From Venturia oleaginea (lineage: Eukaryota; Ascomycota; Dothideomycetes; Venturiales; Venturiaceae): a stretch of 64,000 bases of DNA. The notes beneath the pieces are model-generated. The model worked only from the letters and a program-made list of their open reading frames with translations, ran no database searches and was not told where the DNA came from. Of this stretch, positions 11,881 through 23,895 are shown one piece after another. The translations under genes were made by a program, and so were the position numbers. The stretch is from NCBI GenBank assembly GCA_013176395.1, contig JABMLP010000007.1:1116001-1180000 (forward strand). Direction: 5' to 3'. Each line of letters begins with the position of its first letter. Position 1 is the first letter of the stretch.

Positions 11881-12783
11881 ATGATGCTTCGAACGGTGTA
11901 AAAGTTCTCTGAAGCATTCTTTTGTCTGTCATGAGATTGAGTAAATTGAGTAATTCTGCGTGTCCCATGTTCGATCGTTCTTGGTGGGCTAAACCCAATA
12001 GTTCCATAGCCGGTAAGTTCAACCTCGTTGATAAATACAGCTGAGTTCGTTGGAGCGTGTATTCTCCGAACGTGACGGCAACTTTCAAGCAATATCTTTT
12101 TGACTTAAAGCTTTGGATTAATCTCAATATTGACAATGATTTGAGCCCTTGTTGGAAGCAAAACCGGCCTGGTGATTTCCAAACTTGACAAGTATGCATG
12201 TCGGATTGGGTGTGAAAGAGCTCCATAAGCAGCTTTGAAGCTGAAAGCCGTGGTCGAAGTCCGCCACCTCCTCTGCTCCTTGTGAACCGAAAAGAGCAGC
12301 ATCGTCAGAACCTGCATGATGTTCATCCATTCTCCTCATTTTGCGAACATGGTTCGGAGAGGCCGAGAGCAGGTAGCAGACCATCCTTTTGGGCAAGTCT
12401 ACGTTATCTGCCATCAACTATCTTCGGCCATAGAATTGGGAGTCTGACGATGATCTGAGGTGACCAGTGGAAGTTGTTGATGAGTCCCGAGGTCGAAGGG
12501 AGGACGTCAGGTAGGCGGCCGTAGGAAGAGTCACGTGATATATTTATATTTCATCTTCGAGTTGTTTCTTTCGTGATCAAGCTCTGTATAGTCAGATGCG
12601 AAAGTTTGATGTTTACATGGGAAGTTCTGGAGACATAGTCGGCATAAAAAAGTGACCCGTTCTTAGCCGAGATTGCCACCCCGATTTCATCAACTCTTCA
12701 ATAACCACAGAATATCAAACTTTCTATTGCATTTCAAAGTAAAACAGAAAACAATTCACTTCTACGTCAATTCTCATACCATC
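11881..12783. other. Intergenic, no supported gene
   Basis: Short overlapping open frames on the minus strand (about 11807-12417) lack any domain. The right part is the upstream region of the quinolinate phosphoribosyltransferase gene. Confidence 0.5.
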
Positions 12784-14130
12784 ATGGCAACAATAGAAGG
12801 CGCCCCAGGTCATGGCACAGTGGCTCATCTATTGCCGCAAACGTATAATCGGATGGTATCCGAATGGCTTGAGGAGGATACGACAAGCTTTGATTATGGA
12901 GGATTTGTTGTTGGGGATGATTTAGCTGAAGCGAAGTTGCTCGGAAAGAGCGAGGTATGAATTGATCTTGTTCATTCGTTCTTCATATTTATTTTTCATG
13001 TTTTCGCGAATACGGCATTTGTCGTTCTGCCTTGTTGCTAGATATATTCAGCTTAGTCGGTTTCTTTATTACTCTGAAGGTTTCTCCTGATCGTGGTCTA
13101 TCCTTCTTGCAAACTCTGCGTTTGCTCTTCCTCGACAGCTTTTTGTCTCTTCGAAATACCACATTACGACTCTACTCGTCAAAGACCATATATATCAGTG
13201 TAATTGCAGGATCATTGCTCCTTCAAGCTGATCCTAGACCTTCAACCACAAAGCCATTCAAGTCCTTTCCACTAACATTACTCAGGGCATAATCGCAGGC
13301 GTCCCCTTCTTCGACGAAGTTTTCAAACAACTCGATTGCACAGTAGAATGGCACTACCCGGAAGGCCACCACCTCCCCGCCTCGACGAAGACCCACGTCG
13401 CCACCGTCCGCGGCTCCGTCCGCAAAATCCTCCTCGGCGAACGCGTAGCTTTAAACACCCTCGCCCGCTGCTCAGGCATAGCAACGCAATCCGCAAAACT
13501 CCTCGCTCTAGTGCGAAAAGCAGGATACAAAAACACGCTTGCCGGGACGAGAAAGACGACGCCAGGATTCAGGTAAGAATAAATCATATCGTATCCTCCT
13601 CCGATTGAGGCCTTTTGAAATGAATTCTTCACTGATTAGAAATTAGATTGGTGGAGAAATACGGCATGCTAGTCGGCGGCGTAGATCCCCATCGCCATGA
13701 CCTCTCAACAATGACAATGCTAAAAGACAACCACATCTGGGCCTGTGGCGGCTCCATCACTCGCGCTGTCCACGCTGCCAAATCCGCCGGCGGCTTTAGC
13801 GTAAAGGTAGAAGTAGAATGTCAATCGCTTTCTGAAGCCATAGAAGCATCAACAGCTGGAGCTGATGTAGTCATGCTTGATAACTTCACACCAGAGGGAG
13901 TGAGAGATGCGGCGAAAGAACTCAAGAAACAGTTTCCGACTGTGCTGGTTGAGGTATCGGGAGGGTTAACGGAGGAGAATGTGGCGCCTTTTGTGGGCGG
14001 AGATATTGATGTGATTAGTACTTCTAGTATCCATCAGGGTGTCAAGCACATAGATTTCTCCTTGAAGATTGTGCCGAAGGGGAAACCCGAGGCAAAGGAA
14101 GAGGGAAAGGGTGAGAGTGCTATTGTGTAA
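12784..14130 (+). CDS. BNA6: Quinolinate phosphoribosyltransferase (nicotinate-nucleotide pyrophosphorylase, carboxylating)
   Basis: Three exons, 12784-12954, 13286-13572 and 13647-14130, give 313 residues, normal for the family. The enzyme converts quinolinate and PRPP to nicotinate mononucleotide, CO2 and pyrophosphate in de novo NAD synthesis from tryptophan. Seen directly: an N-terminal helical part ending [10 protein letters not shown], substrate-site motif [11 protein letters not shown] split by intron 2, [19 protein letters not shown] with the substrate-binding His/Lys, [19 protein letters not shown] and [12 protein letters not shown] of the barrel. The start is chosen because it opens the first in-frame ATG with a compact leader. 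Intron 1 is unusually long for this window (331 bases). The C terminus ends in a charged [11 protein letters not shown] tail. Confidence 0.95.
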
Positions 14131-14982
14131 ACCATATATTGTACAACAAGATATGCATGTGAGAAGAAGAACGGCTAGATCCCGATAATTGCCACGCTAG
14201 AATACACAAAATTATATGCTACTGTTCTATACACTCTCAGCCCGAGAAAGTCCCAAAGAAATCTTCTCTCTTATTATCAATAGGCTGCATCGTGTCCACT
14301 TCATCCAGCCAAAACCCATCAAGAAGCTCCACTACACTACCTTTAACCCTAGCTAATCTCATCTTTCTAGCCTTATCCACGAATTGTACCCTGCGCAAAC
14401 CATCCCTAACGTTGAGGAACTACACATTCCTCCTCTGCAGACTTGCATGTATCGCGCGCTGTCTGAGGAGGGAAGTATCGCATAGGGCGATATCGCTACT
14501 AGGCATGTCGAATCTGATAGTAGATAAAATAACAGAATACATAAACATTTGTATATGCTCAATTGGAAAACTAATGAATTTTCGACAGCGAGGTACGGGA
14601 GTTTGGAGGAGTGGGTTTCAAAGTGAGAGGAAGAGAGACTTCATAGAGAACCACTATCATAAGGCTTCAATTCTGCAGTGTCTGTAGGCCGAGAGGCGGT
14701 GTAACAGGCTGCGAACGAGGTTCCGGTGCGGTGTGGTTCAAATAGTCCACGGTGTCAATAGGCAGAGCAAAAGCATAACTTCATCGTTTCTCCGCATTTT
14801 CAGAGGAACTCTATGCGTGAAATACAGAAGCAAGCTGCAATGTTCTTCAGCTTCACAAGTCTCTCAGACCTGATGGAGAAATACATCTCCTAGTGCGATA
14901 ACCACAGTACAAACGCCAGTACCTTACACGCCACCTAGCCCAGAACGCCTAGCCAGAAGAAAAGAATACACAACGAGACAGC
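14131..14982. other. Convergent intergenic region between BNA6 and NOP56
   Basis: Holds the 3-prime ends of two converging genes. No open frame with support and no RNA gene recognised. Confidence 0.6.
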
Positions 14983-16836
14983 TTACGCCTTGCTCTTCTT
15001 TTTCTTCTTTTCAGGCTCTTCAGCAACGGCGTCCATGGACTTTCGCTTCTTGTCTTTTTTCTCTTTCTTATCCTTCTTTTCCTCCTTTTCCTTCTTTTCC
15101 TTCTTTTCCTTCTTCTTTTCGCGCGATACTTGCTCCACTGCTGTGCTGGTGATTCCATCGGCCATCTCAACATCACTGGTCGCGCCTGCGGTTGGGTCGT
15201 CAATGTTGATATCTGCTAGTAGCGAGTCCATGGCGGATTTCTGTATTCGTTAGTGGAAGTTTATGAGGCATCAACGCGAATTCGACTTTCTCATGTTAGG
15301 TTCGATATCAATAGGTTTCTGGTGACTTGAAACATCAATTTGCCAGAACTCTATCGATATTAACCTAGACTTACTCATGTTGAGTTGTTTTGGGCAGTCC
15401 GAGAATAAAGGATTGACTATTAGCGGGATGAAGGGACAAAGACTCACCATTGCGACCTCATTCTTAGTCGGTGCAACTCCATCAGAGTAGAATGATATTC
15501 TCTCCTCGACTTGCTTCTTGAGAGCCTCACCAAATCTCGACGAAGGAACCTCGGAAAAATTGTCTATTCTCGACGCGATGGAGCACTTGTTGGCCAAAAA
15601 CCGTGAAATACGACCCTTATTCTTCGTTGCTGTTCTTCCAATGAAAGAGGAGTGGTAGATAAGTCCGTACTTGGGCGTGTTACCCTTGGTCTTCAACGCG
15701 CGGAAAAGAGCCTTCTCGGCACCAAGAATTTGCACCGTCGAGGCAGCATATTTGGACAAGTTTGCCAAGCTACCAGCCTTGGATATAAGACGTGCACCAA
15801 CTGTCTCGCCAATGAGCGCAGCCAAGTTGGGTGCCACGATGCTCATTTTCGATACAAGGTAGTGTTGGAGACCCTTTCGGCATTCTGCCAACTTGACTGT
15901 CCGTTGAGCGAATGCTCGGACGTGTTCCAAATCATTCTCTGAGATATCACGACCCATGCTGACCTTGGCAGCGTCAATGATGTTTTGCGCAACAGCTTCA
16001 TCATCATTCACAAGTGCAGCGAGCTCGTGGAGCTTCTCGTCTGAAAGAGTGGCCTTGTCTCCAATGAAGAGCGCAAGCTTAGCGTAGGTTCCGTTGTCTG
16101 ACACAATCTTGATGAGCTCCGGGAAGTGCCATGAGTACCATTCGCGAACGCGCATAGAGAATGTGTTGCATGCCTTATCGAGGTGGTCGAGTGTCGCAAT
16201 TGCTTGGATGATGTGGTTGTCGTTCTTCTGAACGCTGAACTTGACCTTAGCTCTCGAGTATGCGTGACCGAGACCGAGCTGTGCGCGTCCAACATCTCCG
16301 TCCTGCAGTTCCTTGAGAAGCTTCTGCGAGTGCTGTCGAACACCTCGTAGCAAATCCGCAACAACCTCGCTGGTCTCGCCGGTCTCACAATCGATGTATG
16401 GAAGACTACCCTTGATGCTTCCAGCCAAGTTCTTGTCCTGGACACCTAGTGTGACCTTTCCTTTCTTGCTGGGCTTTGGGAGGGCGGCTTCAAGGACGGA
16501 CTTGAGGAAATTCGAGGCCATTCCTTCGGAAATATCGTTCGCGTTTTCCAGAGCCTGGCTGGCGCCCTGGAAAGGCGCAAAGGAGACGACGGTGACCATT
16601 TTGCCTGAACATGAGTTAGAAAATGACCGGGCTCGAGAATTCAAGTGTCTTACCAAAGGCAGCTAGGTCTTGCGCCTTTGTCTGAACCTCCTTGAGGCGG
16701 TTTCCGATAGTATCGGCTTGCATGTTGACCTTGAATATCTGTGTAGAATTAGTATAGGCGATTTCAAGATTCTCTTCCCATAGCTACATACGGCATAGCC
16801 AACAGAGCTCTCGTGAAGCAGGTAATCGACAGACAT
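14983..16836 (-). CDS. NOP56: Nucleolar protein NOP56, box C/D snoRNP core
   Basis: Four exons: 16836-16792, 16738-16654, 16604-15448 and 15240-14983, joined in phase to give 514 residues (yeast protein about 504). NOP56 pairs with NOP58 and fibrillarin to guide 2-prime-O-methylation and early pre-rRNA processing in the nucleolus. The N terminus reads [15 protein letters not shown] then [11 protein letters not shown], the usual NOP5 N-terminal domain. The coiled-coil/NOSIC part follows, then the Nop domain with [34 protein letters not shown] and [12 protein letters not shown]. The tail is the expected Lys/Glu repeat ([15 protein letters not shown] type). Intron 3 (about 207 bases) was checked by eye for a box C/D snoRNA, and no clear C and D box pair was seen. 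It shares a 257-base upstream region with CCT6. Confidence 0.95.
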
Positions 16837-17093
16837 TCGGGCGTTAGTTCGCGTTGGTTCTATGTGTGCGCGATGCGATTGTTCTCCACGGGGAGAGGAA
16901 CGAGATTGGTGGTGAATAATTAAGAAATTTTCGAGAAGCGACGGCCGACGGGGAGCTTCCATCGATTTGCACGACGCTAGTGCAGTGGTCTTGGCAAAAA
17001 TATTGAGACGCGAATGCGATCAATACCCCCCACCTGAAGTCGACAATTACTCCTCTATTTCACAAAGATCGAAGAAACAGATTATTGTCCATC
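16837..17093. promoter_or_regulatory. Bidirectional promoter region NOP56 / CCT6
   Basis: Only 257 bases separate the start codons of two divergent growth-related genes, so both promoters must lie here or overlap the 5-prime ends. No specific factor site is claimed. Confidence 0.6.
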
Positions 17094-18923
17094 ATGTCAG
17101 CTGCTCAACTGCTGAATCCAAAGGCCGAGTCGCGGGTGAGTGCGACTGAATTCCCATGAAAAAACACAGACTGATAAATATACAGAGACGCGGCGAAGCT
17201 CTGAGAGTAAACATCAGTGCTGGTGAAGGTCTGCAGGGTGTTCTTGCCTCAAATTTGGGACCTACAGGAACTCTCAAGATGTTGGTGGACGGGTCAGGAC
17301 AGATCAAGCTTACAAAAGATGGAAGTGTCTTGTTGAAGGAGATGCAGATTCAGAACCCCACGGCAGTCATGATTGCAAGAGCTGCGACAGCACAGGACGA
17401 AATTTGTGGTGACGGAACGACATCTGTGGTATTGATGGTGGGAGAACTGTTGAAACAGGCAGACAGATACATCTCGGAAGGCCTACATCCTCGTGTCATC
17501 ACAGACGGTTACGATATTGCGAAGACGGAAGCCCTCAAATTCTTGGAGGGCTTCAAGATTGAACGAGACATTGACCGCGAACTTCTCATCTCAGTCGCCC
17601 GAACGTCTCTCTCCACGAAACTCAACCACACGCTCGCCGAGCACCTCACACCCGATATTGCAGATGCCGTCCTTGCTATTTACGATGGAAAGTCGAAACC
17701 GGACCTACACATGATCGAAATCATGACCATGCAGCACAGGACGGCAGCAGACACACAACTCATCCGAGGACTGGCCCTCGATCACGGCGCGAGACATCCA
17801 GACATGCCTAAGCGAGTCGAGAATGCATTCGTTCTCACATTGAATGTCAGCTTGGAATATGAGAAGTCGGAGATCAACTCGGGATTCTATTACTCAAGCG
17901 CCGATCAGAGAGACAAATTGGTGGAGAGCGAGCGCAGGTTTGTTGACCAGAAGCTACGTGCGATTGTGGACTTGAAGAAAGAGGTGTGCGGCTCGGACCC
18001 AAAGAAAGGCTTCGTCGTGGTCAACCAGAAGGGTATCGACCCGTTGAGTCTGGATGTGTTGGCAAAGAACGGCATCTTCGCGCTGCGAAGAGCAAAGAGA
18101 AGAAACATGGAACGTCTACAATTGGTGTGCGGAGGTACCGCAATGAACAGTGTCGACGACATGTCACCAGATATCCTAGGATGGGCAGGTCTCGTCTACG
18201 AGCAGCAACTGGGAGAGGAGAAGTACACTTTCATCGTGAGTATGTTATCACTCGATCTGCAGAATGATACTAACAACCACACAGGAAGATGTCAAGGAGG
18301 CCAAATCCGTGACGTTACTGATCAAGGGCCCCAACGCGCACACAATCACGCAGATCAAGGATGCAGTCCGAGATGGTTTACGCAGTGTGTACAACATGAT
18401 TGTTGATAAGAGCGTCGTTCCCGGTGCTGGAGCTTTCCAGGTTGCTTGCGCAGCACACCTACAGAGCGAAGCATTCAGAAAGACAGTCAAGGGCAAGGCG
18501 AAGTGGGGTGTACAAGCTTTTGCTGATGCGCTTCTGATATTACCAAAGACCCTTGCCGCCAACTCGGGACATGACATTCAAGATTCACGTGGGTTGCCAT
18601 TCCTGACTCGGCAGTACGTTTTCTAACAATTCAACAGTTGCGGCACTACAAGACGAATACGCCGAGGGCAACGTGGTGGGATTGAACCTCAAGACGGGAG
18701 AGCCAATGGACCCTGTCCAAGAAGGTGTCTACGATTCTTTCCGAGTGTTGAGAAACTCAATCGCGTCTAGTTCGGGCATTGCGTCCAATCTGCTTCTGTG
18801 CGATGAGATGTTAAAGGCTCGCCAAATGGTACTTGCCACGCCCATCATATGCCTGTCGATGCTAATATTCGTTTACAGGGTCGGACACCGGCACCGGGAG
18901 GCGACGCGGGAGGAGTGGAATAA
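17094..18923 (+). CDS. CCT6: T-complex protein 1 subunit zeta (CCT6)
   Basis: Five exons, 17094-17135, 17186-18235, 18285-18588, 18638-18828 and 18879-18923, give 543 residues, the normal length. The product is one of eight subunits of the cytosolic TRiC/CCT chaperonin that folds actin, tubulin and other proteins. Visible: [20 protein letters not shown] at the start, the equatorial [12 protein letters not shown] motif, the ATP-site GDGTTS at about residues 89-94, the zeta-type sequence [17 protein letters not shown], apical-domain residues, [11 protein letters not shown] and the closing ATP-site segment near [13 protein letters not shown]. The C terminus ends in a glycine-rich PGGDAGGVE tail, as in other CCT subunits facing the cavity. 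The donor of intron 3 is GTGGGT, which keeps the phase (reading DSLAALQDE across the join). Confidence 0.95.
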
Positions 18924-19710
18924 ATGTCATACTGGAGTGGAGCTTCGGTCGGACAGTCGCACTATTTGTACCCAATCCAGAACGAAAGTTTGTTCGGAGA
19001 AGAAGCAACGCCTTGAAAACGGAGCAGAAAGGTTGTCCTTGTCTTCTGGAAGCAACCATGGCGGTGTTCACTCCCGTAGAATAACTATAATACCATGTGT
19101 CTTGGCCGAACATAAATAACCTGCCTGATATGTTCGATGATGATGAAGACATGGAATTCTAATTCCTGTTGAGAGTGACACGTAGTGATTGAATCTGATG
19201 GCGGTTGCCAGAGGTTGTCGAAAGTCTGAAAATAAATGCAGATGATTCCCTACTTGGAATGCAGTGCAATGCAATGCGCATATCCTCTGCATCCAAAAGA
19301 TGGGCACTCTGCGGAGCCCGCCAGTGCAGTGTTTCAAGGGACTGGACGCTAGATTTCAGCCCTGGTTCTGTGGAGTGCCCCAAGGCCAAGAGCATGTTCC
19401 AATCCCTAGACTCTGGCAAGTCTCGGCATGCCAGGAGGGAACACTTCGACTTCATCCTCTCACTCTCCCCCCCCCTCTCACTGCATCTACTTCTTCCTTT
19501 CGTACTTGCACAACATGAGTTGAATGCCTTGGTCGCGTCGTGTGCTTCTTTGTTTACCACTTTTGTCCTGCACTGTCCTCTCGCATGCCCGCCCACGCAC
19601 TCGCTTCCTCACGTCGCTCGACTCCTCGTATTCCCTAGATACCCTTTGTCCTTCCTGAGCGATTCCTTACATGCTCCCGCCGTCGCAGACACGAGTCTCC
19701 AGCCGCGACC
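18924..19710. other. Intergenic, upstream of mannosidase
   Basis: Pyrimidine-rich toward its right end (a C/T tract near 19464-19500), as often found in fungal leaders. Open frames here overlap the mannosidase start out of frame and have no support. Confidence 0.5.
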
Positions 19711-22700
19711 ATGCTGCGCTTCAGGCGATACCGCCTCTTCCTCTTCTTCACCGCATTTGCTATATTTGCCCTCTACCGCTTTGGACGAATCGATCCCTCG
19801 TATTGGGAGAACCCGGCTCATAGTGTCCATGTGCTTAAAGATCAATTGAACTACCATGGCAAAAACACGCAAGAGAAGCAGCAGCAGGGCGTGTTCAAAC
19901 CAAACGTGCAGGACGCGAAAAAGGTGGATGAGGTGAAGCCAAAACCTGCTCAGGAGCTCGAGAAACCAAAGGATACTCCTAGCAAAGAATTGCCGCCTCC
20001 AGTCGCTTCCATCACGAAACCTGTTCAACAAGCTCCCGCGCCTGCAAAGATATCTGCAACGTCATCTGCAACGTCTACATCTACCGAAAGGATACGAGTC
20101 ATGCCCAACCCTATTCCGGCGGGAGCGCCGGCCATAGTCGAGCAGGGCTCTGGCAGGTGGGAGTCAGATCAGCTTCCTCTTGGTGCCGAGACTGTCGAGT
20201 GGGAACCTGTCGAGGAACATTTCCCAGTCCCGTCTGGATCAACCATTGCTTTACCGACTGGCTCGGCAAACCCAATGCCGAAATTGCAGGCCAAATTTGA
20301 GAAAGAGACGGAAGTTATGCGAGCAGACCGGATCAAGAAGCGGGATGCTATCAAGCAAGCCTACTTGCATGCCTGGAAAGGGTACAAGGAGAAGGCTTGG
20401 GGTAGGGACGAACTTATGCCGGTATCTGGAAGCAGCAAGGATCCCTTCAACGGATGGGGAGCTACACTGATCGATTCTTTGGACACCATGTGGATCATGG
20501 GTCTGAAAGACGAGTTTGAAGAGGCTCTGGAAATGGTGAAGAAGACCAATTTCAAGACCAGTCGAAGGTCGGACATTCCCATCTTCGAGTCCACAATCCG
20601 ATACCTTGGTGGTCTTCTCGGAGCTTACGATGTGAGCGGGGGAAAATACAAGATTTTGCTGGAAAAAGCTGTGGAATTGGGCGACATCATGATGGGCGCC
20701 TTTGACACGCCAAATCGGATGCCAGACACGTTCTACCAGTGGAAGCCTACATTTGCCTCAAATCCTCACAGAGCTTCGACCCGCGTGGTTCTGGCCGAGC
20801 TCGGCTCTCTTGCTCTTGAATTTACTCGTCTGGCACAATTGACCAAGGAGCCAAGATACTACGATGCAATTGCAAGAATCGCGAATGCACTCGAGGAATG
20901 GCAGGATCATACCCGGCTTCCAGGACTGTGGCCGACTTATGTGGATGCCTCTGGTTGCGACAAGGTCGTGTACAAGTCTCCAAACACGCAGGTTGATGGT
21001 TCTTCGACTGTCCAAAAACTGGATTGGAAGGGAAATCCCATCGAGGGATTGCCAACCATGGAAGAAGTAAAAGCCCAGAAGACGGCGCACTCTAATTCGA
21101 AGGGGCCTACACCGCCGCTCAAGGGGAGACCTACGGGCAAGCAGGGACGAATCGCTGGTTGGGACAAGAATCATCCTGAAGCTGGAGAAAAGGGTACCAA
21201 GGACGATGACGACATGGAGCCTATCAAGCTTCCCGATCCGTTAGTAGTTGAGGCGAGAGATCCGGAACCTACGAAAACCAAGACCAAGAGACAATTGGGC
21301 GACTTGCCTGAGGATGAGGAGGAAATTTCACATCCTGATAATCGCGACAACGATCCCATGGCTACGATAATTGAGGGCGATAAATTGCCTGCCACGATTC
21401 CTCAAGCGAACATTCCTCCCCTGCATGCTGTTGAGTCTGCTTTGCCTACAAAGATGTCGCTTCCTGAATGTATGCCCCATGGATTAAGCTCACAATCTTC
21501 GTACGGTAGGGACGAGTACACGTTGGGCAGTATGGCTGACTCGACGTATGAATACTTCCCGAAGGTGAGTCTCACCACCCCGTATCTGAAGAACCAAAAG
21601 CTAATTGTGACTATCAGATGCACCTCATGCTCGGTGGTCTCACCAAGCAATACCAAAAGTTGTATGAAACAGCGATTGACGTGGCTAAGAAGAATCTGCT
21701 ATTCCGTGTGATGATTCCTGATGAAAAGCGCGAAATCCTTGTCTCTGGCACGATGCACGTATCCGTGGACAATGATGACACACCGGATCCAGAAATGACA
21801 TACCGTCTCTCGCACGGCGGATCCCACCTCACCTGCTTCGTAGGCGGCATGTTTGCCATGGGCGCCAAATTATTCGACCGCAAAGAAGATATGGATATTG
21901 CAGCCAAGCTTACGGATGGCTGTGTTTGGGCTTACGAAATGACTGCTTCCGGAATCATGCCTGAGTCTTTTACTGCATTGGCTTGTAATGACAGGAAAGA
22001 CTGTAAATGGAATGAGACGAAATGGTGGCATGAGCTCGATCCAAACCCGCAATATCGATGGGACAGTTACGATAGTCAGATCAAATTCATGGAAAGCCAG
22101 ATTGAGCAGAGGAAAAGCGTTAGTTTGGCTGCTAAGATCGCGACCAAGACTGCTGCGCCAGTGGCCAAAGCTACTGATGATCTCGAGGAGCCGGAACCTG
22201 CCAAGGAGAAGGCGTTGAAGTCTTCAAGTGATCTTTCCAAACGACAACTTACAGTTGAAGAGAGACTCAAAGACGATATCGACGTCAAAGCAGCGAAAGA
22301 AAAGGCAGCGGGCGCTTCCGTTATCAGTGAAGATGTTGAGGCAATGGTAGCCAAGCCAGCAAAGGAAGATGTGGATTCGACATCTCCTACCTCAACAACA
22401 GACGACAGATACGCAGAACCAGCTTGGCAAGCACCAACTGCGATAACATACGATGCGCCACCGCCTATCTACAGCCCGGAAAAACCGATGACGCATGAGG
22501 AATATGTCAAAAACCACATCAAAGAGGAGAGAATCCCTCCCGGTATCGTCAACATGATTGATCGACGATACATCCTTCGGTAAGCCCATGTCCCTTCCTT
22601 GTCTCTTCCCTCCCAATTAACACACACCTCAGCCCCGAAGCTCTCGAATCTGTCTTCTACATGCACCGCCTCACCGGCGACCCTTACTGGCGCCACGCAG

Positions 22701-22927
22701 GCTGGAAGATGATCTCTTCCATTCTTGCCGCAACACCAACGAAATGGGGCCATGCTGCTGTTGATGATGTGACAAAACAGCATCCGCAGCCGCAGGATTC
22801 CATGGAGTCATTTTGGCTGGCGGAGACGCTGAAGTATGCGTATTTGATGTTTGATGAGGATGATAAGTGGAGCTTGGATGATTGGATCTTGAACACTGAG
22901 GCGCATTTGTTCAGGAGGATCAAATAG
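19711..22927 (+). CDS. Class I alpha-1,2-mannosidase-like protein, glycoside hydrolase family 47
   Basis: Exons 19711-21564, 21618-22579 and 22633-22927 give about 1036 residues. A short cytosolic start (MLRFRRYR) and one hydrophobic helix at residues 8-24 mark a type II membrane protein of the secretory pathway. A Pro-rich stem follows, then the GH47 barrel from about residue 190: WGRDELMPVSG, GWGATLIDSLDTMWIMG, FESTIRYLGGLLGAYD, PDTFYQW, then MADSTYEYFPK, RLSHGGSHLTCFVGGMF, IMPESF, RRYILRPEALESVFYMHRLTGD and the end SFWLAETLKYAYLMFD. The barrel is interrupted by two disordered stretches, about residues 415-575 and 781-885, which roughly double the usual catalytic length. The family trims mannose from N-glycans or marks misfolded glycoproteins. 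Which of these this member does cannot be told from sequence. Confidence 0.9.
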
Positions 22928-23213
22928 GAGATGTATAAAATTGGTGGGAGGCGTTTTGAGGAAATGGGCTGGGCGTAATCCATGGCGTTGCTGGTTGGAT
23001 TTGAAAAGAGCTTTGTAATTTTACAATAGACCGTCTACAAACTGTATCTACGAATGGATAAACCACAAGAAATCCTCCTCGAAAGTGTAGTATGACGGCG
23101 AATCACTTCGGCAACTCGGCGGGCACTTAATAGCAGAAGATTGCAAGGGTTGTTGAACAAATTGAACTACTGTTGAGAGATTCCCCAAAATCAAACGTGC
23201 CTTCTTCTTCTCG

Positions 23214-23895
23214 CTAGAATTTGGAGGGCCGCACTTTCTCGAGTTGACAGCTGCCCTTGGAATCATAAGTCTTTGGGCACAGGATCTTCCAGCGGCCCTT
23301 CAGCTTATTCCACTGGGGTTGTAGGATCGTCTGCACCTCGCCAAAACTGCTGTGAACTCATCATGTGGATGGTCTGAACGTGAGGTCGAGAGCTGGCCTG
23401 GTCAGCCCTTCGAGCGACGTAGGGTCAGCCTTGATAACATTGACGTGGATACTGTCCATTGTGCTATTGATTCCGCCAGCCGCATTTTTGGTCGATTTCA
23501 GATCTTTCGCAAATTCGGTTAGCTCAAAGCCATCATTAAATAGTGACAGTATGCCAAAGGAATTATGAAGCGCTTGTATTCACCCAGTATTCTTGCACTT
23601 TATGATCGCTTTCTCTAGCTGGTCAGTCAAGGTATGGATCCGGTTGGTGTGTTGCCGATATTCGCGCCTCGCAATTGTATTTTCGATGCGATCAACGGTT
23701 CTATTTTCGGAGGCTACGATAGCGCTCGTGGTGTCCATGAGCTATATCAGTATCGGCAGTGGAACTTATCCCAGTTTTGGGGACAATAACTGCGGCTGCG
23801 GCCTCCTCCCACATATCGCCCAAGATAGCTCTCCCAAGTCTGTTTACTGCTTTGTCTCCAAGAGCAGACAGGACACCATTGAGGAAAGCAGCCAC
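23214..23895 (-). pseudogene. Degenerate reading frame with several in-frame stops, unknown family
   Basis: On the minus strand a coding-like frame starts around AAFLNGVLSALGDKAVNRLG, with an acceptor-like TATAG before LMDTTSAIVASENRTVDRIE and a coiled-coil-like run ending IIKCKNTG. TGA then interrupts, and the same frame continues with IQALHNSFGILSLFNDGFEL, ADPTSLEGLTRP, two more TGA codons, and LQPQWNKLKGRWKILCPKTY to a final TAG. Three TGA codons in one frame that otherwise keeps a protein-like composition suggest a decayed gene; C-to-T changes of CGA would produce TGA, as repeat-induced mutation does, but I have no undamaged copy to compare. No family recognised. Confidence 0.35.

Noticed and set aside
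12955..13285. Frame inside BNA6 intron 1
   Set aside because: Lies in an intron and has no similarity; splicing restores the enzyme exactly.
14949..15253. Lys/Arg-rich and Phe-rich frames
   Set aside because: Out-of-frame and opposite-strand shadows of the NOP56 tail.
15241..15447. Possible snoRNA in NOP56 intron 3
   Set aside because: Sequence has TGATG-like words but no convincing C box paired with a CTGA D box.
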